NCBI GenBank assembly: GCA_037576215.1
Contig: JBANDB010000010.1
Span: 62,001 to 126,000, forward strand
Origin: Armillaria gallica
Taxonomy: Eukaryota > Basidiomycota > Agaricomycetes > Agaricales > Physalacriaceae
Direction: 5' to 3'
Length of the DNA: 64,000 bases
The notes below the pieces were generated by a model. It was not told the origin of the DNA, did no database searches, and saw nothing but the letters and a program-made list of their open reading frames with translations. Shown here in pieces: positions 45,580-57,160 of the stretch. Positions within the stretch are counted from its first letter, which is position 1, and each line of letters opens with the position of its first letter. The translations under genes and the position numbers were made by a program.

Positions 45580-45903
45580 TCGACGACAAATATTAGTATA
45601 GGTTTAATCCTAATATCACGAATATTCTTCTTGTAATCATTATACAACCTTACCGTAATAGTCACTTGAATAATAGATGTATTATTGACCCATAAAATAT
45701 ATATATTATGAACGACAGCCGTTATCATGGCTTTCCCTATAGCGTTCTCGAATAGAATAGAATAAATGATACAAGACGTTTCTATGGACATATATAATTT
45801 ATGACAAAACATCAAGTTAGCCATACCAGGACGCGATCCTAAGGACACGATAAATAAACTTCACGGGCCGGATCACTGCAAGAATCCAGGCAATCCGTGC
45901 CAT
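45580..45903. other. convergent intergenic region
   Basis: AT-rich DNA between the 3' ends of the transcription factor and the second TmpA-like gene. It should hold both polyadenylation regions. Confidence 0.5.
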
Positions 45904-47617
45904 TTAAGAGTCGAAGATGGCTCCGAAAGCGAGTATACCCCTGCTGCGGAGACCATAGACGACGTTCTCTGTTATTTTCTGGTTTGAGATGACACAGACA
46001 CATTCTGGCTTGAATTCGTCCACAAATCGATTTGTGAGTTTGATAATGTCAGGTCTGCCATGCTTTCGAGTATCTTCGAATATCCATCAGTGAAATTTAA
46101 GAAGGTTAAGAGGTTAATGCGGACCATATACAACGGCGCCAGGACTGTTCTCTAGAATCATGTCCACCAACGGATCACCGAAGGTAGCACGTGTGTTCGG
46201 CGCCATCCAGAGTAGCTTGTGGTCCACTTTCCTACTCATGATATGAGGCGTGAAAGGAGCAATGCCGCTTCCGGTGGCAACAAACAGTACCCTCTTGAAT
46301 AATGGAATGATTCGTAGGGCACCACACGTGGGCATACCTCGCACATAGATCTCCTTGGGAGGGTTGGTGATCATCTCCGTAGTCCAGTCGCCAGCTTGGG
46401 ATATAATGATGGAGAAGCCTGACTGTCCCGGTACCGCAATGGTGGCAAAGCTATGCCATTCATTCAAGGGATCCGTCGAGAACCTCTGGAAGGAGCCGGG
46501 GACAGGGTGTGGGCCTGAGAAACAGTCAACACGAGTCGAAAATGAGAAAACATAAGTATACCATAGTCAACGAAAAGTTGAACGGCGTGGCTAGAGAGTA
46601 CTGCACTACGAACAGGGACCTTGCGTAGTTTCGCCCACGGGAGGATGAGGGACAAGCTCAGGATGATCATCAACCAAAATGCGGCCGAGTGCACAAGGGC
46701 ATAACCCAACGCCTTGTCGCCTTTGTAATCGTTGGTCAACAAGACAACCTGTAGACATGCGTTGAGCGAGAGAAATTAATCTTCTTGATTGAATACTGAC
46801 CTGTGCCCAGACGAGTGCAGTCGCCGTCCATCCCAAGAAACGATGTACACGTTCAAATGCGTCATGGCGCTTGATTCGGAGTGCCGGGTATGCAAAGAGA
46901 ACAATGCCGACCAAGAAGAATAGGATAATGTACGTGAGCGCTACGGTTGCCGTGGACGCCTGAAGAAAACCAATGTTAGTATGTATACAGCGAGACACTT
47001 GGGAATCAGTCTGGCTTACGCCTAGGTTGTTGACACGCTCTCGAGTAGCTTGTACAGCGAGGAGAATGAGCCAAACTACCGCCGATGATCCGGTACCAGA
47101 ATGTATGCCCCCAAGGTGATACACTCTTGCAGCGGTTTTGCGAATGAAAAAGGGCCAGCTAAAAGTGGTGAATATGTCAGCAAAGAACAGAGCTGATGCG
47201 ACAAACAACTTACGATTTTGGGACTGAGCAAAATATTAGGAACAATGTGTTAATCACCAGTTCCTGCCTCATCAAAATAGCAATAAAGATATTCGCAACC
47301 GTGACCAATGCGATCTTCTGGGAGTGGTATCCTCTGATCGCGTACGAGATGAAGACACCCATGTTAGTGATAAACACCACAGAGAACAAACGACGGTAGA
47401 TCGAGAATGCCTGGAGCCTCGCGTTTCGCACCAGACGTGGCTGGACCTTCTCGGGCATCTCGTCGACCTCATAACCGTCCCAGGGAACTGCCTTCTCGTC
47501 CACGGATTTTTCAATAATGGAGACGGAGTGTTCGTCGGAGTGGTGAGCTGCCATTTCTATGGGCCTTTGAGGAAGGGCGATATGGCTAGACGAATCCGTG
47601 GGCGCACCGTTGGTCAT
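45904..47617 (-). CDS. TmpA-like integral membrane flavoprotein, copy 2
   Basis: Six exons on the minus strand: 47617-47214, 47158-47020, 46959-46801, 46748-46562, 46514-46125 and 46073-45904 (482 aa). Exons 2 to 6 have the same lengths as in copy 1 at 35629-37344. Same layout: a hydrophilic N-terminus that differs from copy 1, about six membrane helices, then EWHSFA and VLFVATGSGIAP for flavin and nicotinamide binding, ending AFGAIFDS. Nucleotide identity to copy 1 is much higher in the middle (exons 2-3 and the start of exon 4, including introns) than in exon 1 or the 3' part. The duplicate stands about 8.5 kb from copy 1 in the same orientation. Confidence 0.85.
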
Positions 47618-50600
47618 GGGGGATGCGAGAGAAACAATGGAGGGGGAAACTCTGCTCTATTTATCAGAAACAGAGTCTGCATTTGGTGAGGTACCCAATT
47701 AACTAAGAGGGATGGAAAGCGGAGGACGAAACACGACAACACATGCAGAGATGATGGCGTCAACTATCTTGACATGTTTGATAACCTAGTTGTTGGGCTT
47801 CCGGCATTTTTCCTTAACGAAAGTTGATGTTCTGATCTACAGCAGGCGTTCAGATTGTTTATATTTTCCGAGTCTCAACGTGCGGTTTCTATAACATGTG
47901 CGGGCTGAAACACATCAGCCTCAGCCATGATGGACATAGAAAAACGTGTACCGCGCCTGGGCTCACTGGAAGTATCTATCAACATTCCAAAATTTTCATA
48001 CTAAAAATTGCTATGTCCTTTGCGCCAATGGGTATCCATATCTGTGCCGTGATGCCTGGACAAAAGTAACTGATGATTGAGTTGATGTATACCCGATCAT
48101 TGCTCATGCTCACTCATCTAGAAGTCCCGAGCACACATGTCATGTGCACTCCCCGACGATGACGATAATGGCCTAATACTGAGGATGACATTTGCCCCTA
48201 CTCTCGTCTCAGGTTGACTCCTACTAGTACGAAGCAGCCATTGTCTGAGCGTCGGGTTTGATGACTAGCACAGTGGACGCTTCTATGTTCACAGTACCCA
48301 GCTCTAGTAGTATTTGAATGCATCATTACAAGCATGGTTTCCTAAATCAGCCGCACAGCTCAGTACACCGAACCTTGTGAATACTTATTGTCGATAATCA
48401 AATCCATTGTGGGACGCTCCGTCAGGTTGTGATCTGCGATTAGGCATACTCTGTTAGACTTATACTCTTCCCAAGTACAAAGCCGTTGTTGACTACAAGG
48501 GCAGCGACTTACCGCAGGATGAATGGCACTGATGAACGAGCAGAACCTGAGACGACCCATTGCGACCCGAGGCATCCGTAAACTCCAGAAAGGACGGAGG
48601 AGAAAGCAATCTCGACCGCGACTAAGTAGAAACATAATCGCAGACAGGGCTGCGACACTTCAAAGTGGTAACAGAGAGACTGACTTCAGGGCGTAAAACT
48701 GAAGCGAAACGGAACGAATTTGAAATTGAACCGTGAAGATCATTATTGATCGGATCTCTCCGAACGCCACGTAACTGCCTTGTTTTTGTCTCTATGTAGT
48801 ACTAGTAAATGAATAGCGCCTGCAATCGGCGGGCAGTCAGGACGCAACTATGTGGCGAAGACCATAGGTATGTGTTACTCCTAGGGGAGTAGATCTGAGT
48901 AGATTAATCGATAGATATCATGCACGTGGACCACTCCGACTAAAACACGAAATGACAGAACTTGAATTCATTTCGCCTCCCTTGACTTGCAGGAGATCGG
49001 CAGCCTCGAACGCTCCTGGGTCATCGCATCAGTACCGCAGAGTATGAAGACAGGGTGCCTATGATTGTAGCAGCAAGTAGAGCAACCGGGGAGTACTGTG
49101 ACCCTCAAGTTACCGAGAGCAGTATAGAGACGCGATAAAAGTTCATACAACTGCGCCAAATCGGATCAGACGCATTGAGTGTTCCGGTAAAAGTATGGCG
49201 AAGTCCGCCACCCATAAGGGTTCCTCACACCATCCCCTTCGCCAGTGCCCTCACGCAACACCTGAGGTGTGGCCTGAAATTTGTATATAAGCTCAGAAGT
49301 CTGGAAGAAAACGGCGAACTTCTTACCGAGACATATTTTCGAACCGATCTGGAATTTGGTAAGTGTATGTGCCTTGTCGGTACACGTAACATATTCGAGG
49401 TGGATAGATACGCTTTGAGAAGAACTTTGACATGGTTGTAAGACACTCCTTCGTGCAATTCATTACGCCTACATGTCCAAAGTAATAGGAGCGTAGTACG
49501 GCGAGGCCCAGGAACTTGAGCGTCGGCGTGAGGTTCAGGAATGTTCCAGGTGGTCAGAGCAGATGAGGACGGCCCTGAAATGTTGGTCTTGAAGTCTTGG
49601 CTGGCAAGACTTGGTATTAAAGGGGCTAAGAGAGAAATCGTAAAAGCACGAGGAAACTTTCGCCGACGGTAACATGTGTGGTAAGCGTCGGAAGGGAATG
49701 TCCGTTTCAAGGAATGATTCCAACGTGTCGGAGGCTGTGTTAAGAACTATCGCAAGACTCCGAAAACCCATCCGGCCGAAGAGGAGAGACTTAGTAGTAC
49801 GAGCTTGGTTCAACCAGGAACAGGCGGCACCGCATAGCATAAAATGTTCATTGCCAGCCGCTGACTTAAAGATGGCTGCGAACCAGACGGGTGTAAAATC
49901 CGCCTATACCGAATTTCGACTAGAGCTAGCTGTTGAGATTTCGGATAGTGATAGGAAAGGACCATCAAAATGATGGTACCTCCTCCTTGTATCTGTACAT
50001 CCAGCTGAGTTGATGGCGCTTGGCAAACGCCTTACCAGATGCACAGGAACACTTGAACCATCCATCAGAACGACGGTATCAGTCACGGAGAAAAGATTAA
50101 AACCTGTGCAAACCTGGAAGACGCTCCGATCAAAGTAAAACTAAGCGGCTGGGTAGATCAGTTGTAACTATCACGCTTGCTGAGTGAGTTGGATTACACA
50201 ATGTTCTCACGTTCACGTGTGTTACTTCTTACTCTGGGTTGCGTTTAACATGTTGTTACTGTACAGGTCGTATTCCGACTCGTATGCCAAATATTATGAT
50301 AACTCAACAACAATTCTAGTTAACCTGACGGGCGGATTTATAGATACTCATGGAGCTACATATCCCAGGCCAACTCAACCTCGACCTTGTACGTTTACGC
50401 TGATCGTTACAACTTTCGATGTTGAATTTCTATAGTGATAACAGTGGATGCTATAACTGGTCTCATTTGGCGGTGCTTTTCTTTTTCGTAGTACAAACTA
50501 CTAAGCGTACTACTTACTTAATAGCAAAAGTAGCGAAAACTAAATTAGATTCGGAGTGGATCTAGGTTAGTGCCCCGAGAAAGAAGGAAGCCGATTTAGC

Positions 50601-51140
50601 GAATGTTCTTACGTGAAAAAGCGCCCAAAAGTTGGGTCTATATCTTGACACGCTGTATTGTCCAGGGCACGTACCCAACCCCAACGTAAGTAAGTATATA
50701 TCAACAATCACGCAGGAGATGTAGGAATACAGAGTCGATGTAGAATAAATAAGGTACCGCTGTAAGTGTTACAGCGCGATGACAACCTCCGTACCGCTCA
50801 ATATCAACTGGATCTCACTCTCGTCTAAAGGAGATGGTTCTGGTATAGAGAGAATGATGAGTTTCAATATCTATTTACAGTCCCGATAAGCTTCTGCTTC
50901 CAGGTAAGCTTCAGAACCGATATACATATCTCCAAGAACTGCTAAGGTCAGGGCACTTAAGGTCATTCAGGAATCTCCTATCTCCGCGTACTGATATGAA
51001 TACTAACAATGTCATCTAAAGTCACCGTGATAAGTTTCAAATTTTATGAATGAGAAGACTATGAAATCGCTCGAAACCTGCCAGTAATGCCGCGTATTCA
51101 ACCAGGAAGACTTAGACAACCGCTTCATACTTTGATCTAC
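47618..51140. other. no supported gene
   Basis: About 3.5 kb. The left part is the promoter of TmpA-like copy 2. Frames at 48360-48635 (-), 49225-49710 (-) and 49674-49973 (+) are open but have no domain, no clear splice partners, or overlap each other on opposite strands. Nothing was called. Confidence 0.4.
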
Positions 51141-52172
51141 CTACGTGAACCGCTCCTTGACCTTTTCCAAGTCCATATCAGTAGAGTTCCAGATCTTCTC
51201 AGTACCCTCCACATTCTCCTTGAGCTGACCAAGCTTCTTCAACATACGGACACCGCAATCAGATCCGAGTGGTATTCTCGTCCAGCTCTCGTCCAGTTTC
51301 ACCTCGCCTGTTACAATCTCGTATAATCGTGCTGAGAGTTTTTCGGCATCGCCTACTTGTCCGTCTTGGACATGCTTCTCGTGGTACAGCTTCGTCAGGC
51401 CATCGTATTCGGGATACATGGTGGACGAAGCAGGAGAAGACGTGTTGAACGCGGTAGTGAGGAAATTTGTGGGAAAGAATCCAGGTGCAACGCTGCGGAC
51501 AGTTATACCAAATTTGGAGACCTCCCGTGCGAGTGAGTCGGTGAATGCTGAAGGACATTTAGTCAATGTAGATTAGAACAAGTCATGGAAAGCATACCAT
51601 CCAGCGCGGCTTTACTGGCGTTGTATGCATCAAAAGGCGGGTAGCCATCGAAACCAGCGATGGAAGAGAAGTTTAGTATCCATCCCGAATGAACCTCGCG
51701 CATAAGCGGGATGAAGGCTTGGATTAAGGATATTGGCCCGAAGACGTTGGTTTTGAATTGCGATTGGATGTCATCAGCCCTATCAACACGTCAGTGAATG
51801 CCAATAGCGTAAAGTCCGACAAGACGCACGAGAGAGATTCCACAGGACCCGTGAGACAGTACCCAGCATTGTTGACAAGTACATCGACGCGTCCATGGAT
51901 GCTCCACGCACTCGTGACTGCCTCCTTAATTCGAGAATCTGGCCAATTGAGATCAAGGGATAGGACCGACGCAGTCTTCAGTGAGGCGGGCAATTTGGCA
52001 GTATCGCGAGCACATGCAATTACCTTTAAATATCGATGATTAGGTTGCCGCAAAGTCCCATAAATAAGAACCAACGAACCTGGTGGCCTTTGCCAAGTAC
52101 ATATTCAGCGATCGCCAATCCTAACCCAGAGTTAGCGCCCGTTATCAACCAGACTTTCGATGTGGGCGACAT
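51141..52172 (-). CDS. short-chain dehydrogenase/reductase (SDR)
   Basis: Four exons on the minus strand: 52172-52080, 52023-51830, 51779-51598 and 51547-51141 (291 aa). The Rossmann nucleotide-binding motif is at the N-terminus (WLITGANSGLGLAIAEYVL). NNAG follows in VDVLVNNAGY. The catalytic Ser is in ILNFSSIAG and the Tyr/Lys pair in YNASKAAL, then PGFFPTNF. It is a classical SDR of usual length with a C-terminal extension of about 90 residues typical of fungal oxidoreductases. It would use NAD(P)H to reduce or oxidise an unknown substrate in the cytosol. All catalytic residues are present. Confidence 0.93.
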
Positions 52173-52528
52173 GGTTCAAGTTATCAGATGTTGGTATATT
52201 CTCCGTCTTTAGACTCTTCTGAGCCACGACGTCATAGTTAATGTGCTGAATAATGGCTTCTCTTCGCGAGTCAAAAAAAGACGAGCCGGTGCCGGGGATT
52301 TGACCCACCTGAGGGTCCCACTTTCATTATAAAAACCTCTCCCAGGCCTCCTGGACATGCCGAGAAGAAGAAAATCATGGCTGGGTCCGATCCACTGTGG
52401 AAAAAAATTCAAGCATCTACGTAGCTTGATGTTGCAGAGTAACAGTGGCAGTCGATGATGGATGGAAAACGTGAACGACGCGCGTCCCGGCACGGCTAAG
52501 CCCGGATCCAACTGTGGTTACTCAGAAT

Positions 52529-53085
52529 CTATCTTTGGTATAAACTCCTTCCCACAACCCCCATCGTCACCCGTTGACCACCTACAGAATCAAGACCTTC
52601 CACTGCAGTCCTTCGGGAAGCACTCAACAAACATCTCCGTACAATAGACACCACATTCATTTTGTATTCATCTAAGTTGGCCTCCACATGTGAGGTATAT
52701 ATCACCACCCAAAAGAAGGATTCCATGGCGACATGAACAACATCCACCACACTGTCACTGTCAAGAATTTGGTGATTGATATACGGTAAGGTGCCCTGGG
52801 TATATACCCTATAGCCAGTTAACGAAAGGAGGGGGGGAAACAAGCATTTACCGTACGTTCACCGTGTTGAGCGATATGACTGGCAAAGGAAGGAGGCGTT
52901 TTGATCTGTCTGTACATGAGTTCATCGGAAATCCTCAAAAGAATAATCGAGAAACTCACAGTTTGTGCATTATCTTTGATTTTAATTGAATTGATTGAAA
53001 CTGACTCGAGAAGACTCGTATAGTAAAGTAAGTTGTTCATGCTTCCAGGAATTGAGATGAACAAGTGCAACAGATCGCCTGACAT
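52529..53085 (-). pseudogene. FunK1-like fungal protein kinase C-lobe remnant
   Basis: Minus-strand pieces join across good introns: ...IKDNAQT, then IKTPPSFASHIAQHGERT, then GTLPYINHQILDSDS and HVAMESFFWVVIYTS, ending in SLYQR at 52529. The GTLPY and (D/M)ESFFWV motifs are typical of the FunK1 kinase family of Agaricomycetes. No HRD or DFG loop is seen upstream, and the first part (from ATG 53085) is short and hydrophobic. It is most likely a truncated or decayed copy. A 77-codon frame at 53268-53501 could be an earlier exon but is not recognised. Confidence 0.5.
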
Positions 53086-54001
53086 GAGTCGATAAGGCAG
53101 TCAGTTTCGTCCATCTCCGCACAATTCGTGAATGCATGACAAACCTCTGCTTCCCGGATGGCCTGTCTTGGCCCTTCCCAGTCCTCCTTGTCCCTAAACA
53201 TTCACTACATCAGAACGATTAGCCACCGCGTGTGTGAACACCGTCTTGGGCTTTGATGAATGTCACTCTAGCCAAAAGCGCTTTGGAGCTTCGTTCTGGC
53301 CACACGCCACCCGGCTGATGGCGTTCGCGACGTTGGCAAACCGAACAGAGCCTTGAGGATGGGCCGGGAGGGATTCCAGCCACCAGCTAATGCGTCGTAT
53401 GCTCCTATGCTTTTCAGAGTATCAAGAAGAGTGGAGGAACTATCGCATTTTGGAAAGAAAGTATCGGAGAAGTCATCCAAGCGGGTGACTCTAGTGTTCA
53501 ATCTGAGGTAAGCTTCTACATGTTTGAGGACATGTCTAGTTAGCGTGGGGGTATTGATCAGTGCCCTCGAGCGTCATGGTTGTTCACAAAAAATTTGGTT
53601 ATTCAAGAGAATTGCCGAACGAGGTATCCCGGCATTGCTAGGTCTGAGTACACCGACATTCAACGCGCTTCAACGCGTCGAATCCGATTGACAATTGCGA
53701 GAGTAGTAAATTTGAGTCCCTGCGATGCGCCAAAATAACTGCACGCCTTACGTTCCCAGAAATCAGAATCCGTCGCCGTTCCGTCGTATTCCTCTCCTTC
53801 ATTTCTTGTCGTATCAATCTGTTACTCAAGATTATTTTTACACGTATAAAGAATGTTTGTGTCATTCGTATCTGTTTTCTGTGGCCTTGTCGGGTAGCAA
53901 AGCGGGGCAAATCGTATATTCATCTACGAGAGTGGATATATAAATCCAGACTTTGACAATTTTGAATAAGTAATCGCACACGGTGGTCAAGTAAAGCGAT
54001 C
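53086..54001. other. no confident gene
   Basis: It contains a minus-strand 77-codon frame (53268-53501; LDDFSDTFFPKCDSSSTLL) that looks coding but has no recognised domain; it may belong to the decayed kinase gene downstream. The remainder is intergenic. Confidence 0.35.
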
Positions 54002-54704
54002 TTATATATCGCCCATCATCCGTTGTCTGTATTACGATGAGTCGGAGAGTATGGCGTATGATTAGAAAAGAAAACTCACAGAAATGGCGGCGGCTCGCTC
54101 AATACACTGTCACCACCGAGCATTTCTCTAGCCCATACGTCTCGAATGAACCACGCTATATGCCCCACCAAACATCCCATTAAATCCCCGGCAGCCGCCT
54201 TCCATGTTCCATTGAGGACCCACGAGAAAGCAACCAGCGCAAACGGCAAATATGGAGCGGTTATAGTGACCAGCCCGAAGAGGCTGATCGGCGTGGATGG
54301 GTGCCCCCGCGACCATACGTATATGGGAACAAACGCTAATGACGAGCTCAGGAATGGCAAATTAAACAATGGGCTGAGAACAAGGAGTAGCACCGCCGAG
54401 AAGGTCAAAAGATAAAGATAGCTGGCTGGACGGTGCGCGAAGCTGCTCTCTTCGAGCATTCTGCTGTAGCGCATGAAGAAGAAGAGATGAAAGATGAGGT
54501 CGAGGGAAAAGGTGCCAAAATAGAAGAAGGTTGTGAGGGAACGCCAGGGTTGGAGGTTGGTGAAGGCGCTCTTTGGGGAGAAGTATAGCTGAAGTGGAGT
54601 CAGCAATTGACATTGTACGGCGAGGAGGTCAGCACAGCGGCCAGGAGCCACGACCTGGTTACTGGGGGTATTTGGGTAATCCAAGCTTCGATTCCGACAG
54701 GCAT
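54002..54704 (-). CDS. Derlin family protein, apparent 1-nt frameshift
   Basis: Derlins form part of the ER retrotranslocation channel for misfolded proteins. ATG 54704 opens a frame with the usual N-terminus (EAWITQIPPVTRSWLLAA), but conserved sequence then continues in the other frame (QLLTPLQLYFSPKS, LQPWRSLTTFFYFG, LIFHLFFFMRYSRMLEESSF). The rest is normal, with five to six membrane helices. The switch lies near 54628 in a CCTCCTC stretch, where one extra C would restore the expected reading. A last intron (54079-54027) leads to a short final exon ending at 54002. Either this copy is mutated or the assembly lost a base. A 47-nt intron with GT-AG ends could also be drawn here but would delete the first membrane helix. 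Confidence 0.8.
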
Positions 54705-55067
54705 GGTGGTACAAAGGAAACTTGGAAATTGTTGACAGCGACGTGTAACGTGTCGTGTCGATGAGGTCATTATTTGGCTGAAGCTTGGAGAGAACGATTA
54801 TTCATTTCGGCTGCTATGTTGTAGATAGCTTGCATCCGTTCTACGTATACATCATCTCTACTTCTGCACTCGTTGTTTCCAATTATCTACGTCCTGGTGG
54901 AACATGGAAAGGGAAGTGGATATTGTTTGGCAGGGGCGTCTGAATGACTGGAGGCAAGTAAATCAACAAGGATTTACCGCATCTTCATCAACATCTCCTA
55001 TACCGCGTAGCTCCTCTTCGTTCGTTCTTTATTTTCCCTGCTTTATCTATCTTCTTATCTCTCTATT
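54705..55067. promoter_or_regulatory. divergent promoter region
   Basis: 363 bp between the divergent starts of the Derlin and NDPK-like genes. It contains a pyrimidine-rich stretch (CTTCTTATCTCTCTATT) just before the latter. No specific site is assigned. Confidence 0.4.
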
Positions 55068-56603
55068 ATGTGTCTGACTCCACCTCTCTCACCATTATCG
55101 ACTATACCCATTACCCGTACTGTCGCCATCATCAAGAATCATGCGCTCTCGCACCGTTTCGACATCGAGCCCCGTATTCAGGAAGCAGGATTCGAGGTGC
55201 GTTCTGCGTTCTAGGCCGATTTATCATCCTTCCTTACAATGGAAACAGATCGTCAAAGAGCGTCAAATGGAATTTGACGTCGACACAGACCCCGAATACC
55301 TCTATGAGCTCTTCGGAGACGACGCTGATTCTCTGGGAGAGTGCGTAACTCTGTCCGATGACAATAATTTGCAAATTTAATCGAAATAACGCAATTAGAG
55401 GTCCTGTCTGGGTCTACGTACTTGAACGCCGCCGCGCTGTCGAGGTTTTCCACTCACTGATGGGTCCTTCCGATCCGGCCGAGGCTCCGCCCAACTCTCT
55501 TCGCGCCCTCTACGGTCTCTCGGCAGCGCAGAATGGCATCATGGGCTCACCCGATACCCATGCCGCTGAATCGCAGATCGCCTCCCTGTTTGCTTCCTCG
55601 CCGCCGTTCCCTATTTCCGACCTTCCACCTGTGGATAGCGTCGTAATAGCCAGCCCCACCAGCGATAGCCTCAAGTCACCACCTTCAACTATCGGCAGCA
55701 AGTCCGGGAAAAATACTCAATTCAAAGCTCGCGGTCTCCCAGCATCCCATGCATCACCAGACATCGTACCCCGGACAACCAGAGCGGCCGCATTACGAGC
55801 TGGGATCGTTCTTGCACCTTCGGAAAACAAGCATCGAGTCCCTCTATCCAAAGAGCAACTCGCGAAAACCTTTGCTAATGTACCGGGCCATAAGCGCACC
55901 GAGACTATTCAAGTGGCTTCAACGAAAGCGCCAGCAATCAAACCACGCATGTCGAGGGCGGCCTCATTGAGGCTAGGTGTACCAATTCCGGAGACACCTA
56001 AAAAGAGTACACCGCCTACGACTAATGGAACAAAACCGAAGACGACTGCCATCTTCGAGGGTGTACCGGGCCATAAGAGGCGAGAGACGATTAGTGTACC
56101 TTCGCTGGCTAGTCGACCTTCTCTGGCCCCAAGGACGAATAGGACTTCATCATTGCGAGTGCAGAAGGATAGTGCACCGCCGACGTCATTTATGTGTAAG
56201 TTAATCAATCGCTTGGTTATCTTCGGAGGAATCCTAATCATTCTATGTAGTTCGACAGCCAACGACACCGAAATTACCGGGATCTGCGAATAGTCTTTCC
56301 AGGAGCACGTCTCGGACGTCGCTGCACTCACAGCCAGGAACGTTGTCTCGTGCTACGTCTGCGATGTCCATCAACAGGGTATCTAACGGTGCTGCATCAG
56401 CGGAGACGTCTTCCAAGGCCTCCGGGTCAAAGGTCACAGAGCAACCAAAGAAGAAAGCACCTCGTCCTAGCAGTATCTCTGCCCCGACGATCGTTCCCCG
56501 AACAAATCGGAGCGTGGCACTAAGGGTTGCCAAAAAGGAGGCCGAGGCGGCCAAGATGAACGGAACAGGGGTGAAGGTACGGGCAAAGTCTGTCATGGTT
56601 TAG
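55068..56603 (+). CDS. nucleoside-diphosphate-kinase-like protein lacking active-site His, with repeat tail
   Basis: Four exons: 55068-55196, 55249-55340, 55399-56195 and 56251-56603 (456 aa). Residues 17 to about 145 match the NDPK fold: RTVAIIKNHAL, EAGFEIVKERQMEF, GPVWVYVLERRRAVEVFHSL, MGPSDP and SLRALYG. The active-site loop, normally N-A-V-H-G-S, reads NGIMGS, so the phosphorylated His is Met at about 122. The protein therefore should not transfer phosphate. The C-terminal 300 residues are Ser/Pro/Thr-rich and carry four PRTxRxxxLR-type motifs (near 198, 255, 317 and 422) and two VPGHKRxETI motifs, which look like binding modules. Probable scaffold or regulator; partner unknown. Confidence 0.85.
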
Positions 56604-57160
56604 GCTGAGGTTTGGGTCATTTTAAAATTTTAGCGATTGCGCTGGTCGCCTATTTACGAAGAGGAGCAATTTTTTCTCGGACTCGAATCAGTCCAATGTG
56701 TGTGGACTTTTACAAGTCCAATCTTGTCATTTTATCTTTTCTGTCTTGCGATTTGCGATTTATTTATGCGCTCATCTCATTTATCTCGTCAGGAATTCAA
56801 TGTTTTTATGTTGCCCATTTCATATGTTATTATTACTCTATGTCTATAGCAAGAGTTGTTCCTTGTAGTTCTGATGTACATTGATTGCTTTATTATTATT
56901 GTGATGTTGACTTTTTACGATATGCTTTTGGAAGATCGTCACAGTTAGGGAGTTCTTTCAAACATGCGACAAGGAAAATGTGCATAAATTACGATAATAT
57001 TACAAACGAAGGTAGTAACGAACGTGGATAGTATGTCAAACGAATGATACGAAAACAAAGTACAAGATCCAAAAGGATGTGTCAAGCGGTACATGGAACA
57101 GTCCCCCTAAAAACCGAGCCACAGAGACTCGAATCAGTCATGAAGAAGGAAAAGAGTCCC
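56604..57160. other. convergent intergenic region
   Basis: AT-rich 557 bp between the 3' ends of the NDPK-like and DUF4436 genes. No ORF of note. Confidence 0.5.

Noticed and set aside
49225..49973. Overlapping ORFs on opposite strands (161 and 99 codons)
   Set aside because: Neither shows a known motif and they exclude each other; no good splice partners.
52265..52330. tRNA-like 3' end on the minus strand (GGGTCAAATCCC box followed by T-run)
   Set aside because: The T-loop is one base short, the T stem pairs poorly and no matching acceptor 5' strand was found upstream.
54600..54646. 47-nt intron in the Derlin gene as a full explanation of the frame change
   Set aside because: It would delete most of the first membrane helix, including residues that match the family; a one-base error explains the data better.
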